In this document: positions 47,701 through 59,962 of the stretch, piece by piece | How the letters are laid out: each line of letters starts with the position of its first letter | How positions within the stretch are numbered: the stretch's first letter is position 1 | Assembly (NCBI GenBank): GCA_016748015.1 | Contig: JAAOMT010000678.1 | Location: 228,389-292,388 of the forward strand | Direction: 5' to 3' | DNA from: Geosiphon pyriformis | Lineage: Eukaryota > Glomeromycota > Glomeromycetes > Archaeosporales > Geosiphonaceae | Length of the DNA stretch: 64,000 nt | Made by a program: the position numbers and the translations under genes | Notes under the pieces: model-generated | The model's database searches: none | Told to the model about the DNA's origin: nothing | Seen by the model: the letters and a program-made list of their open reading frames with translations, nothing else

Positions 47701-49634
47701 TGAAGCACTTCGCCAGGGAAATCACCAAATTGTCGAGATGGCCTATCAAAGAATTAAGAATTATGATAGTCTTTCTTTCCTTTACTTGGCCACCGGTAAT
47801 GTGGAAAAGTTAAAGAAGATGCTAAAGATTGCTGAGCTCAGGAACGATAATATGTCCAGATTTCACAACTCCCTTTTCCTTGGGGACGTTGAAGAACGCG
47901 TCCGTTTACTTAAAGAAGTTGGCCAATGTATTAGAAATTTATGATTTCCCTGTTTCTTGTAGTTAAAAAATATACGACCTCCTAATATTGACCCAATTCA
48001 TGTTATTGCTAGTGCCATTGGCTTATCTTACTGCTCAAAGTCATGGTTTAATAGAGGAGGCTGAGTCTATATTGGCCGCCTCTGGTTTAACCCCTGAAGA
48101 CATAACTGATCTACCAACTAACGGACAATTATTGAAACCCCCGATACCCATAATAAGACAGCAAGATTCCAATTGGCCGTTGTTGACAGTTTCACGTTCA
48201 TTCTTTGATAGCGCTTTTCTCAACACAGAGAACAATCCACTTGCGGCAACGCTTGCGTTTCCTGATTCCGCTGATGGGGAAATCGGGGGTGATTGGGGTG
48301 ATGATGATATTAATTTTGGTGAGGAAGGGCGAAAAATCGTAAACGAGCAGCGAACAGATGGGGAAGGCTTGGAGGATGGATCAGGATGGGAACTTGATAC
48401 AGATCTTGATGGTCAAATTGACACTCAAATCGCCGAGGATCTCGCCAAGGGATCACATGAATTCGTTCCACCGACTCCTGGTACCAATGAATCTGAACTC
48501 TGGGCACATAACTCACCTTTAGCTGCTGATCATGTTGCAGCCGGATCTTTTGAAACTGCCATGCAGGTAAAACTCCTTTAACAAGATTGGCTCTCATTCC
48601 TCACTTACAACAATAACCGACTATATTCTGTTTTGTATTCCCCCCAAAAGATCCTTAATCGGCAAGTCGGAGCGGTCAATTTTGCGCCTCTTAAATCATA
48701 TTTTCTAAAAACTTTCCAAGCGACGCGAACTTACCTGTACACTAATGTTTCAATCCCTTCTTTGGTGTATCATGTTCGTCGAAATCTCGAGGAGACGGAG
48801 ACGCGCCGGGCTTTACCAATTTTGGTACATAAACTTCAGACAATTCTTTCTACGCAGCTTCAAGATGCCTATAAAACTACAACGGCTGGGAAATTTCAAG
48901 ATGCTACGTTACAGTTCCGTTCAATACTCCACGCAATTTTATTGGTTGTTGTCTCCAAAAAATCAGAAATTGACGAGGTTTGTATTAATCGATTTATGAT
49001 TATTTTTTCAACAAAAACTTGAAAACTTGCTTTTTATTCAGGTAAACCAACTAATTGAAGTATGTCGCGAATACATAATCGGTTTATCAATGGAACAAGT
49101 TCGTCGCAAATTATCTTTGGAAAATCCCGAAAGTACTAAACGTTCTCTCGAGTTGGCTGCCTACTTCACTCATTGTCAGCTACAACCAGCTCACTTGCAG
49201 CTGAGTTTGAGATCAGCAATGTCGTTGAGTAATCGAGCTAAAAATTGTCTTACTGCATCGACGTTCGCCAGACGATTATTGGAATTGGCCCCGCCACCAC
49301 AAGTTGCCACACAGGTATAGCTTAAGAATGTCTTATTGGACATTTTTGTATTTAAATCTTACCGCCACATCCCCATTATATTTAATAGGCCCGCCAGATT
49401 CAGTCTGTCTGTGATAAGACACCCCGTGATGAGATACCACTGGATTATGACCAATATAATCCATTTGTCGTGTGCGCTATTTCATATAAGCCAATTTATA
49501 GAGGTAGTGCCTCAGTGGAATGTCCTTACTGTCATGCTTCTTATCTTCCTGAACATCAAGGGACTCTTTGTTCCGTATGTGACGTTTCCCAAATTGGAGC
49601 CAACGCAAGCGGCTTGAAAGTATTTTTATCGTGA
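44759..49634 (+). CDS. COPA: Coatomer subunit alpha (alpha-COP)
   Basis: Fifteen exons, all phases consistent, 1227 aa (family ~1,200-1,230): 44759..44770, 44925..45066, 45155..45496, 45595..45816, 45895..46113, 46185..46408, 46507..46659, 46731..46965, 47050..47188, 47259..47499, 47573..47927, 48013..48566, 48651..48977, 49042..49314, 49389..49634. The protein is the alpha subunit of the COPI coat and works in Golgi-to-ER retrieval by binding dilysine cargo tails. The N-terminus [14 protein letters not shown] and [16 protein letters not shown] is diagnostic. WD40 repeats fill ~1-310 (repeated GxD..I..W motifs), a second propeller runs to ~590, and an alpha-solenoid to ~810 ([18 protein letters not shown]). 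An acidic linker ([15 protein letters not shown]) precedes the C-terminal domain, which binds epsilon-COP, and the protein ends in SGLKVFLS. K13 and R55 align with residues known to bind the dilysine signal. The 12-nt first exon was chosen because MLTK matches the family. Intron 5 has a GC donor. Confidence 0.95.
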
Positions 49635-50344
49635 ACAACAGCCAAAAGAGATGTTATCAGCTGCCAATTATATGTAAGGGATTCGCAGCTTTCAGTTAAG
49701 CACCTGTGGTAAACAAAGCCAAAGCTCCTATCCTACAAACGAGAGGTCGATGATGTGGACCCGTTAAGAGCCTAGATTAGAATAATTAAGACCACACTTT
49801 GTAGATGACCTCAATTATTTTTTAATTTAAAAGTTAATTTACGGCCGATCACTATTTTTTATGATGTACAAAGCAATTCATTCTGTAAAGTTACAGAAAG
49901 GCGATATCTTTGAATTAAGCTGTTATCAATTGATAAAATGTCACCATATCGAATTTACAGCTTTGAAATGATTGTATTAATAGCAGAATTGTTGGATAAG
50001 AAACAATACCTTCCAAATTACATTTAATAGCAACAAGAATTTTTTGTAAAAAAAATTCTAAATTGCAAACATAAGTATTTATTGGTTGCAATTAATTACA
50101 GCTTTATAATTTGAAGTTGCACCCATGTGATAATTAAGCATTACATTAATTAAAATTTTATTTATAAAGTTAATCAATTTTAATGCATTTTAAATGTAAT
50201 TACAATGATATTATATTCAATTTTAAGAAATAATAAATTAATTTTTTTGGTTTATATAATTTGTTATTTAAATTTATTAAATTAATATTAATATTTTTTT
50301 TAGTTTTATAAACTTTAATAATTTAATCATTTTTTATTATTATT
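49635..50344. other. Intergenic, no supported gene
   Basis: 3' flank of COPA, then AT-rich DNA. A short plus frame from 49860 has early stops and no family signature. Confidence 0.5.
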
Positions 50345-50470
50345 ATTAATTTAATAAATAAAGTTTAATTGTTATCTAATATAATACAACAATTAAGTGT
50401 TTTAAACTAAATCTAATTTATATGCTTTTTATATATAACCAGCTATTTAGACCAATTAAAACAATATTAT
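50345..50470 (-). mobile_element. LINE 3'-end fragment, antisense
   Basis: On the minus strand this reads TTGGTCTAAATAGCTGGTTA, then AAAAAGCATATAAATTAG, and ends near AACAATTAAACTTTA. It is the AT-decayed form of the LINE 3' UTR block (GGCTGGTCACGTGTAGAAAG) seen at 19145-19250. No coding part is retained. Confidence 0.5.
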
Positions 50471-50558
50471 ATAATTATATTAATAATTATAATATTAAAT
50501 AAAACAAACATAAAACACATATATTAAATATTTTAAATGTTTTATTAATATTAAACAT

Positions 50559-51184
50559 TGTTACTTATAAAAAAAACATACAAGAAAAATAGTAAGAAAA
50601 ACAGATAGACCAATAAGAAAATAATAACTAACACATGAACACATTACTTGAGAAATTATAGCACATTACTTGGAAATATAAGCGATTTTGTAGAACTCAA
50701 ATTATGTATATATAACAAGAGTGTTAGAAGCAGAAAAGACAGAATTCACAGTTAGAATTAATACCAAGATCTCTCAGTTAAAAACATTTTAGTTAAAATC
50801 ACTTATATTAATAAATAATTATTTACCATTTAAATCACTTTCTCACTATCAACACTTTATGTTAATAGTATTTGATACTTGATCATACTGGAATAATAGC
50901 TCTTGATCATAACTATTAATAAAATACTAACTCTTTATTGCCTTGGCTTATTTCTTTATTTCTTTATTTTTTTTCTTTTTCTTTATTTTACTTTCTTGTT
51001 GTGTTATTAACTGATTAAAGAGATTAAGAATTAAGTTATTAATGTCAAAGATAGCCTGGTAAAAGACCTGTAAAACAAGAATAGTGAACTCGAAAATTGA
51101 AGATAGCTTATCAGAAGGGCATAACTGTCAGAATAAACTGGCCATCATGCTGAAAAATGAAATTTGACAGAATTGTGATTCTGG
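50559..51184 (+). repeat. Probable 5' part of the LTR of gypsy element 2
   Basis: It begins TGTTACTTAT, contains a TATA-like ATGTATATATAAC (~50704), an inverted ATAATAGCTCTTGATCA-type block and a T-rich tract (50945-50990), and ends where element 1 begins. Its layout resembles the solo LTR at 12775-13631. The matching LTR end (..GTAACA, followed by a TTTGGTGCTCC primer site) is found at 60942-61123, after element 1. The interpretation as a split LTR is inference. Confidence 0.45.
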
Positions 51185-52085
51185 TATTACCAGTAGAATT
51201 TTAGCTATTAATTAGCATAAAATTATCTTCATAATTCTTATTATTAATTAGTATATATTATTATAATTTCGATTATTACTTATTATTTAACCAAATTATC
51301 AAATATTATCATTTAATTAATAACCTGATTTATATCATAGAAATTAAGATAATCAAATTACACAATATTCTGAACTATTTAATATAGTCAAAATTCACCG
51401 AAATTGATAAAAATTGGCCAAAATAATCAATAATTTGTAAAAATAACTTGTAGTTTGCCAAAATATATCTTTAATTCACTGAAATTAGAGCAAAGAGAAA
51501 AATGCAAGTTCAAAGACTAGTATTACAACAAGTTGTATAAAAAAAGAGCTTCTTTTATATCCTTACAAAATCAAATAAAAATTAAATATTTGAAAACCAA
51601 ATTTTTAATTATTATACTTGAAATTCTCTCAACATAATTAATATTTTGAAATTGATTAGCTACCAATTTCAATAATCTGTTAGTGACTCCAGGCCTGAAT
51701 AGAAAACGTTTTTTTTGATAAAATCTTATTTTTTTTACATTTTTTTTATTTTTTTTTTCTTTTTTATATTATAATCATTAAGGTAGTCTACAGACAAGAT
51801 TTCTGTAAAAGAGTTGATTTTCACAGCAAAGTAACTACACATTTTTAGTGAGCTTCCAAACAAGCAATTCTTGGAAAAGAGTTAACATTTATTACAACAT
51901 AACTACACAAAGCAATTGGCACAGAATTGGTTATTCTACTTCTAAGCCCAGCAGTTCAAATTATAAGAAATAATTTGAAGATAAATTCAGTTATTGGAGG
52001 TTTAATTGCATTCAGAAAATGTGAAATTAGCAACAGACAAACAGTAACAACATTCAAGAAAAGAGACCAAAAATCTCTGGTAATA
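51185..52085 (+). repeat. 5' LTR of gypsy element 1
   Basis: 901 bp, starting TATTACCAG and ending CTGGTAATA. These are decayed forms of TGTTACCAG and CTGGTAACA, a 9-bp terminal inverted repeat. It matches 59963-60941 closely along its length. Confidence 0.85.
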
Positions 52086-52087
52086 TT

Positions 52088-52100
52088 TGGTGCTTTTCTA
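52088..52100 (+). promoter_or_regulatory. Primer-binding-site candidate, element 1
   Basis: TGGTGCTTTTC lies 2 bases after the LTR end. TGG complements the CCA end of a tRNA, the usual start of such sites. The second element has TGGTGCTCCTTGT in the same place. The tRNA is not identified. Confidence 0.6.
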
Positions 52101-52299
52101 TGAAAATAATACAGCAATAACAACTTCAAAGTGGCAACTACACCAAACACAACAACTTTAGAGTATTATCAGTCAATTTACACTCACTGCAAGCAAAGAT
52201 TCAACATTCCAGACGGAATTGAAGTTGTCAAGAAATCAGTATACTAATACATTGAAAACTGCATCAACAATTATCTTTTTAAAAACTACAATATTTCAA

Positions 52300-54180
52300 A
52301 AGTTAAAAACAACCTCTACAATAATTTATTGCACTATTCACAATTGAAAACTGAAGACCTTAACAGTAAAACACTTGCCACTTATTTCCAAGAACTTAAT
52401 TTTAACATTATTCAGAATTGTGAAAAAAATATCCAGTACAATCCAAATACTCTGTTGATTTTGAATCAGAACCAAAAACAAGCAACAAGAATAAACAAAA
52501 ATTAAAACAATACTCAAAAACCACTTCAAACACTCCAAGAACACCAAAGATAACTGCCAAACATTTGCAAACTCTAGAACAAAAAACCAGCACCAAACTT
52601 TCACTTTCAGTTATCTTATTTCCAATTTTACTTGTTTAATCATAAATGTCAAATTTACTACTTATCTGTTTCTTAAGACTAGAAAATATTTAGTCACCTA
52701 AAAGTTCTACTCAATAACAGGAACTCATATCAACTAGCACCAATATTATTAATTACTTACAGGAAAATGAAAGTAATCATTTAGAGTACTTGGAAAGTAA
52801 AAAAACTGAATCAAAACAAGAAAAAATCACAGAAAATGAAGAAAAAATGACAACTGCTTACATTGCAAAGATTCCAGAATTCACTGGTAAAGATAATAAT
52901 ACCAGCCCTTAAAAATGGCTTAACAAAGTTCAGAAAGCAGAAGATGCAAATAGATGGACTGCAACAAGAATGCTCAAAGCAATCTTATACTTTTTTTAAG
53001 GAACAGCAAAAAAATAGTTTGAAAACTTAGATAACCTCTTTGAAAACTGGCAAGCATTTAAAGATGCTTTTTTACAACAATTCACTAACAACAACATTTC
53101 TATCACTCTCCAAAATTATTTTTGCAATATTAAACAAGAACCAAGCAAATCAGTTATAATCTACTTAAGAAAGTTCAACAAACTTCTCAAAAGAATTTGC
53201 CAGTTGAAAACCAATAAATACTATTCTGATGCCCAAATTTTGGATCAATTCATTGCTGAATTAAAAGATAAACTCATAAAAAAAGTGTGTCTACATTTAT
53301 CTAAAGACTTGACTACAGCAATTTGACACACAAAAAACTATGAAATGGCAATAGAAAAAACAAATTACACCAAACTTGTGAATTTTGCTATTGGAAAAAC
53401 CAGCTCAGCAGCTGAAAAAAAAATTGACCAACTTACAAAAAAGGTTGAAAACTATTTCACCAACCAACAACAACAGCAATAACCACAGAGATATTACCCA
53501 CCACAATGACAAAACCAAAACAACTATTCATTATTATCCAAAAGCTAAAACCAAAGTTGTCACTATTGTGAAATTCCAGAACATTGGAAACAAAATTGCA
53601 AAAAGCTACAAAGAGACCAACAAAATAGGAGTAATCAATGTTACTCTTCACTACAACAATTTTATTATTAATCTCTACTATCAACTTATTACTTACCAAG
53701 ACCACAAAATCAAAACAATTACTATCAATCTGCTTCACAACCAATGCAGCAACAATATCAGCAACTTTTACCAATTCAGCAATACCAAGCACCATCCACT
53801 TAACAATACCTAATACCTATTCGAAAAGTGGTTCACCAAAACCAATTCACATCTCAAAATCAATTTCAGAATAACAATAGCAGAATCAATCCAAACAACC
53901 AGTTGGTTTCCTGAAATTCTGGTCAGCAAAGATCCAATCACTACCACACTCAACTTAGTTATTTCACAATGTCCAAAAAACAGGATTTTCAACAAACTAC
54001 ACTTTTGAAAATAAAACTGCAGCACCAAAAGCAAACTCTTCCAACAATATCATTCTACCAGCCCAAATTGCCCAAAATGCCAATCTCTTAAACATATTTT
54101 CATTTGAATTTGAAGAAAATAAATTACCATTTCTGCTTAGCAATACAGCAGTCAATGAACAAAAAGCAATTACAGCAATA
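52300..54180 (+). pseudogene. gag of gypsy element 1 (zinc knuckle)
   Basis: The frame runs through many stops. An N-terminal block (SKTLATYFQELN near 52370) has a counterpart in element 2. The capsid-like part starts near 52847 (MTTAYIAKIPEFTGK) and includes AFLQQFTNNN and VIIYLRKFNKLLKR. A coiled segment and a Gln/Asn-rich stretch follow, with a CCHC knuckle CHYCEIPEHWKQNC at 53558-53599, complete in all four ligands. Stops sit at former Gln or Trp codons. Confidence 0.7.
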
Positions 54181-54204
54181 TATACTGAAGCTATAGTTAA
54201 AAAA

Positions 54205-54560
54205 AATCAATTTGATTAATCTTAGACAGTGGATCAGCTGGAAGTATTATTACCTACCAATTAATACAACAGCTTCAAAAAACTGTTGACAGACCAGCCC
54301 AAACTGTAATTGTTATAACTGATGATATAAAAAAAATCTCAATAGGAGAAATTGACAACTTTTTATTTACCATTAATGAAATCATTATTCCAGTCAAAGT
54401 TTTAGTCATGAATACATCCCAATATTAAGCTCTTGTCAGAAATGATTGGCTTCTTAAGACCAATGCAAATTTGAATTGGAAAATCCAAAAATTAAAGATT
54501 TCATACCAAAAACAATACATCAGAGTACTTGCTACCTGTGGTACTTTTAATAAAAAATCT
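54205..54560 (+). pseudogene. Retroviral-type aspartic protease of element 1
   Basis: LDSGSAGSIITYQLIQQL at ~54220-54275 carries the DSG active site. ALVRNDWLLKTNANLNWK follows at ~54430-54480, the usual second half of gypsy proteases. At least one frame break (one extra base near 54215) and one stop precede it. Confidence 0.65.
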
Positions 54561-55419
54561 GAAAAAGCCTTAGCATTCGAATTTGAAGAAGAAAAAGAAT
54601 TACCAATTACTGAAATCTTTATGGCTCTTGAATTAACATCCAGTTGGACTAAAGAAACAAAACAAGAAATTTTTGAAGAGACCAGAAAATAGAATGTAGT
54701 TAAATATTCCACACCAAAACTACAAAAACAACTATTTTACATCTCACTTAAATGCAAAGATTGTAACAAGAAACTTTTATCAATGAGAGCATGTATTTCT
54801 TCAAAAGAGGAATATGAAACTCGCACTTATTACTACTGTAAAGCATACCATAAAGAACAATTTGAATATTTTAAACAAAGTAGAAAATGGGACAATACTC
54901 CTTGTTTTATATGTAAAAATATACTATCAGAAGAATATAACTAAATTGATATTGTAATAAGAAGAAGAGTATGTAATCAAACCTGTTAATATGCCCTATC
55001 AATTTCAGAAAAAAAACACCTTTTAATGCAATATACAACAGTGTTCTTAACAAACTCTACCACTACTCTTATAATACTGAAATAATTTTTGACCTAGCAA
55101 TGGCTTTAATCAATAGAGCCACACAAGAGGATGTCCACCAAATGAAAGAAGCTGAATACATTGAATATACAATAAAATTAGCTGGATTTAACTATAAAAA
55201 TGAAGTGGAAACATACCACCAAATTGCAAGTCACACTAACTTAATCTAAGAAGCTCAAATTCAATGATTAGAACAAATAAACATTAAATTGTATAAAGAA
55301 TACATCATGCTTTGTAATAATAAATGGTGTTCAGAATGCTATGCTCTTAGCATCCTCTTATCCAATAAAAATGACCAGAAGGAAATTGAGTTTGAAGAAC
55401 TTAAGCTAGAAAAAAAAAT

Positions 55420-55900
55420 TACAACAACCCCAATCTATCTTACTGAAAATCAACCAGCCTTACAACTTAAATACTTCAACAACAATGGTCAAGGAATCAA
55501 GTCAGAAAAAGCTTATAATATAGATGCTGGATATGATCTATAATATTCAGAAAAAGATACTTTGGTCCTTTAACCAAAATCTTTAACAAAAATTAATCTC
55601 AAAATTGCTTTTGAAATTTTACCAGAAGCAATGATTCAAATTACTTCCAAATCATCATTGGCAAGCAAAGAATCAATGTTAGAGGAGGAGTTATAGATGC
55701 AAAATATACTGAAAACATTACTGTTATGCTACAAAATAAAACTGAAAAATTATTCAGAATAAAACATGCTAAAAAGATTGCTCAAGCAATTTATCTACTC
55801 TTAATCAATATTTCAGAGTTACAACCTGTTAGTAACAGAGAACAACTAGACAAAAGTAAAAGAAAAATACAAAGTTTTGGTTCAACTGAATGATTTACAG
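55420..55900 (+). pseudogene. dUTPase domain inside gypsy element 1
   Basis: Lying between protease and reverse transcriptase, this stretch has the trimeric dUTPase motifs. Motif 1 is AYNIDAGYDL (55510-55541). Then a TKINLKIAFEILPEAM block, SKSSLASK (motif 2, ~55645), an RGGVIDAKYT-type motif 3 spread over two frames (~55680-55715) and an RIKHAKKIAQAIY motif (~55757-55790). A third of the domain needs a frameshift, and stops are present. The family hydrolyses dUTP to dUMP and keeps uracil out of DNA copies. Retroviral elements of several lineages carry it; see findings. Confidence 0.7.
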
Positions 55901-56339
55901 TTCCAATAAATATAACTCTCAATACACAAAATAAATTTCACCAGATTTTTTAACTTTTCCAACCAATTACTATTTCATCTTTTGAAGAACATTACGAAAT
56001 TTACACTTGTTCAAAACCCACAACTATTCAACAAATTTTTGAATCCAATGAACAAATTTGTTTAAAACATGGAATCTCAATCTCAAATGTTTATATTTCC
56101 AAAAGAATGAAGAAATTTTGAGTTACATTTTACAATCCCAACAACTACCTCATTGTTCTATTAAATAAATTAAAAATTGGAATTATACATAGCAATATCT
56201 TTTAGAATAAAAACTCTCAAATTGTCTCTAATTTCACCGAAATTGTAAGACATATCTTACTTCTTAATCCAAACATTATTGCTACTACTAAAAACTACCA
56301 TCTTTTAGAAGAAAAACTCTCTTAAATTAACATGAGTCT

Positions 56340-57650
56340 CTTAGAACCTTAACAACAAAGACAATTGAAACAGTTAATAGCTGAGTTTGCTAATATATTT
56401 GCAAAGACAACAATGACCATAAAAAAACTGATATTGTTTAACATCAGATCTACACAGGTGATGTTCCACCAAAATTTTAACAAGCTTATTAAGTACTACC
56501 AGCCAACTACCAATTTATTAGAGAAGAAGTTCAAAGAATGCTTAATAATGAATTGATTCAACCATCAAGAAGTTTTTGGGCCTCACCAGTAGTCCTTGTT
56601 AAAAAAAAAAACGAAAAAATCAAATTTTGTGTAGATTATTATTAGCTCAACAGTATAACAATTAAAAATGCCTATCTTTTTCTAAGAATTAATAACATGT
56701 TAAATGCTCTAGGAAAAGCCAAGTTCTTCTCAACTTTAAACTTGGAAAGTAGATACTGGCAAGTCGAAATAGATCTAAAAGATTGACCCAAAACAGCATT
56801 TACCACCCAAGAAGAAAACTATAAGTTCAATGTTATGTCTTTTGAACTCTATAATATACCAGCAATATTCCAGCAACTTATGAATGTTGTATATGAAAAA
56901 CTTTTATGGCAATTAGTAGTTGTTTACCTAAATAACACTAATATATACTTACCAAGCTTTGAAGCTTATCTTATCCACTTGCGAAAAGTTTTTTAATGAT
57001 TACAGAAAACAAAATTGAAATTAAACATTGAGAAATATTACTTTGGAAAAACAAGTTTAATTTTTCTTGAACACATAGTTAATAAAAATAGAGTCAAACC
57101 AAATTCTGAAACAATTAATGCTGTCAAAAACTTTCAAATTTTCAAAAATACCACAAAGCTATAAAGATTTGTAGAATTAGCTTTATACTATCAAAAATTC
57201 ATAAAAGAATTCTCAGAAATTGCTAAACTACTCAATTATCTTACCAACAAAAATGTGCCATACCAATAGACTGAAGAACAACAGAAAGTCTTTAAAACTC
57301 TCAAGACAAAATTGATAACAGCCCCAGTTCTTGTTTACCCAAACTTTAACAAATGGTTCCAACTAGCCACTGATGCTTTACACATAGCATTTGGTGTTAT
57401 CCTATCACAATTGGACGAAAATGGCCAAGAACAAGTCATTGCCTATGCCAATAGAACACTCAAGTCAACAAAACTCAAATATGGCTCAACTGAATTAGAG
57501 GCTGCTGCAGTTATTTGAGTTCTTAAATACTTTCAACAATACCTGAAAAATGGAAAAAAATTTGATATTATAACCAACAATATTGGTCTTAAATGGCTCA
57601 ATAAAAAGAAAACAGAACAAAGTGTTAAACAGTTTTAATGAAATAACTTC
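56340..57650 (+). pseudogene. Reverse transcriptase and RNase H of element 1
   Basis: RT: a PSRSFWASPVVLVKKK-type start (~56555-56605), KFFSTLNLESRYWQVEID (~56720), AIFQQLMN, and VVYLNNTNIY at ~56929-56950, where family members have YLDD. RNase H: QLATDALHIAFGVILSQ (57360-57410), TLKSTKLKYGSTELEAAAV (57459-57515), and an IITNNIGLKWL block. The polymerase DD is NN, so the enzyme is dead. Scattered stops mark the frame. Confidence 0.75.
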
Positions 57651-57869
57651 TTAGCAGACTACAAATATATTGTACACCACAAACCAAGAAAACTACACAC
57701 TAATGTTAATAGCCTCTCAAGAATAAGACAAAATTAACACCAATTCCACCACAACTTACCAATCTACCAACAAAATAACAAAAAAACAATGAATTCCAGA
57801 AATTACAACAACCTTAAAAACTATTTAGAGACTCTTACCATGTTAAAAAACTGGTTTTCAAGTAAAAAA

Positions 57870-59100
57870 CACTGATTACAACACCAATTAAAACAATATT
57901 TCATACACCACAACAAAATTTATTATAAAAATTACAGATATCCAAACCAACTACTCAAATTAGTACAAGAAAATGAAAAAAAAACAATTCTATACAACAT
58001 GTATACAGATCTTTTTTCAGTACACTTGAGAAAAGATGAAACAATTCAAAGAACACTTGAACATTATTTTTGGTCTCATATGCAAAAAGATATTTGACAA
58101 TATGTAGAATTTTGTGATAGTTGTCAAAGAAAAGGAAAAACTCACTCCACAGAATCTCTAAATCCAATCAAAGTTGGAATTAATTTAGTCGGACCATTAC
58201 CTATTACAACCCAAGAAAATTGTTATATTGCAGTTGCAATAGATTATCTTACTAAATAGTCTGAAGTTAGAGCCATCCAAAAAACAGATGCAAAATCAGT
58301 AGCAAATTTTATCTATGAAGACATTATTTGTAGACATAGATGCTCAATTAAACTTTTATCTGATCAAAAAACACATTTTGTGAACAACTTGATACAAAAA
58401 ATTTGTAAACAATTCAATGTTAAAAAACCTCTATCATTACCTTATTACTCTTAAACAAATAGACTTGTAGAATGTTTCAACAAAACATTGTGTAAATTTT
58501 TAACCAAAGTCTTAACAAATTTTGAGCAGAAATAAGATATATTTATTCTATCAGTGTTACTAGTCTACAAAATACTAAAACAAGATACTATAAAAAACAC
58601 ACTATTTGATCTTACTTATAGAAAAATAGCAACATTACCAATTAATTTTACAGTAGAAACATATCCAGTACAACCAATTAATAAAGAAAACTTTTAAGAA
58701 ACACTTCAGAAAAAAGCCTATACTCTCCTTAGTACATTGGAAAGAAAAAGACAAATAGCAGCCACTTATATTGAACACTCCCAAGCTTAACAAAAAAAAA
58801 ACATAATAACAAATTACCACCAGTCACCAACGAATTTAAAGTTGGAAATAAAGTTTTTTTACACAAAACTAAGGCTGAAAAACAATAAAGTAAGAAATTT
58901 GAACATAAATAGAATGGACTATTTTATATTCACGAAATTTTAGACAATAGATTATACAAGTTAAGACTTGATAACAAAGTACTAGCAAAAGTTGCACATA
59001 GAGATTGATTGAAACACTATTATTTCAGAAACAATTCTAAATCATTAATTCCACAAATTGGTATACATTCCTCTTTAATTAATTCTGAAGATATTTCCCG
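57870..59100 (+). pseudogene. Integrase of gypsy element 1
   Basis: N-terminal zinc-binding part: LEHYFWSHMQKDI and FCDSCQRKGK (58045-58135), giving the HHCC ligands. Core: GPLPITT..NCYIAVAIDYLTK (first Asp, ~58240), LLSDQKTHFVN (second Asp, ~58360) and TNRLVECFNKTL (Glu, ~58460). The three acidic residues are all kept. Stops are frequent. After 59100 the frame is lost up to the LTR, with one partial coding block near 59640-59830 of unknown nature. Confidence 0.75.
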
Positions 59101-59962
59101 AAATTTAAAACCAATAATTATAACAACAACCAAACTTGAACACTTAATTTAACATTTTTACAATAATCTTTTTAATAACACAAAAACAGAAAATAAAAAT
59201 AGTAAATAATTACAAAAAACACCCAAACCCAAAAATAATTTTCTTTATTCTTTTTATTAGTTAGTCTTTTTTATTATGATTATTCTCCAAAATATCTAAC
59301 AAATATCCCAAAAATTAATGTTAGCTTTAAAAACACTTCCTAATTTATTCATAATAATAAATGGAAGTCAAATTAATTATACTTAAAAAGAAATCACAAT
59401 ACTAGTAGTAAATAATTTTCAGAATTATCATTCTTATAGAAAAAAAACAAGAAATTTCTTTGGAAATCAATTACCAGAACTTTTGAAACAAGCACTAAAA
59501 GAAAATTTTTTATTTGTCCCTATTAATATTCTACCAAATATCACAATCTAACAAAACTTCTACTATTTTTTAATGAACAGAACAATGAACATATTTTTAT
59601 CTATAAATATTTTCATATTGAAAAAACACTTTATGAATAAAAACTAGAACTTAAAGCAACAAACATCACTCCTAAAGCTATACAAAAAAAAATTCACAAT
59701 GAATTCAAGACAGCAGCTGGATCAACAAACACTCACTACAAACTTAGAGCAGTATTTAGACTCTATAATTTATTTAACACTTGTGAAAACGTCTTACAAA
59801 ATCCAATACTTTATTCAATAAAGATTTAATATATTGGAAAGCTTACAAAACTGAAATTTCAACAATTTTTAGACCAAATCACTTCAATTATCTTGGACTA
59901 CTATTTTAATATTACAGATAATATTTGGACTTTGATGAAGCTCAGTCTTGAGGAGAAAATTA

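Noticed and set aside
53385..53813. 142-codon plus-strand ORF
   Set aside because: It is a shifted frame of the gag region; the frame carrying the CCHC knuckle is the real one although it has stops.
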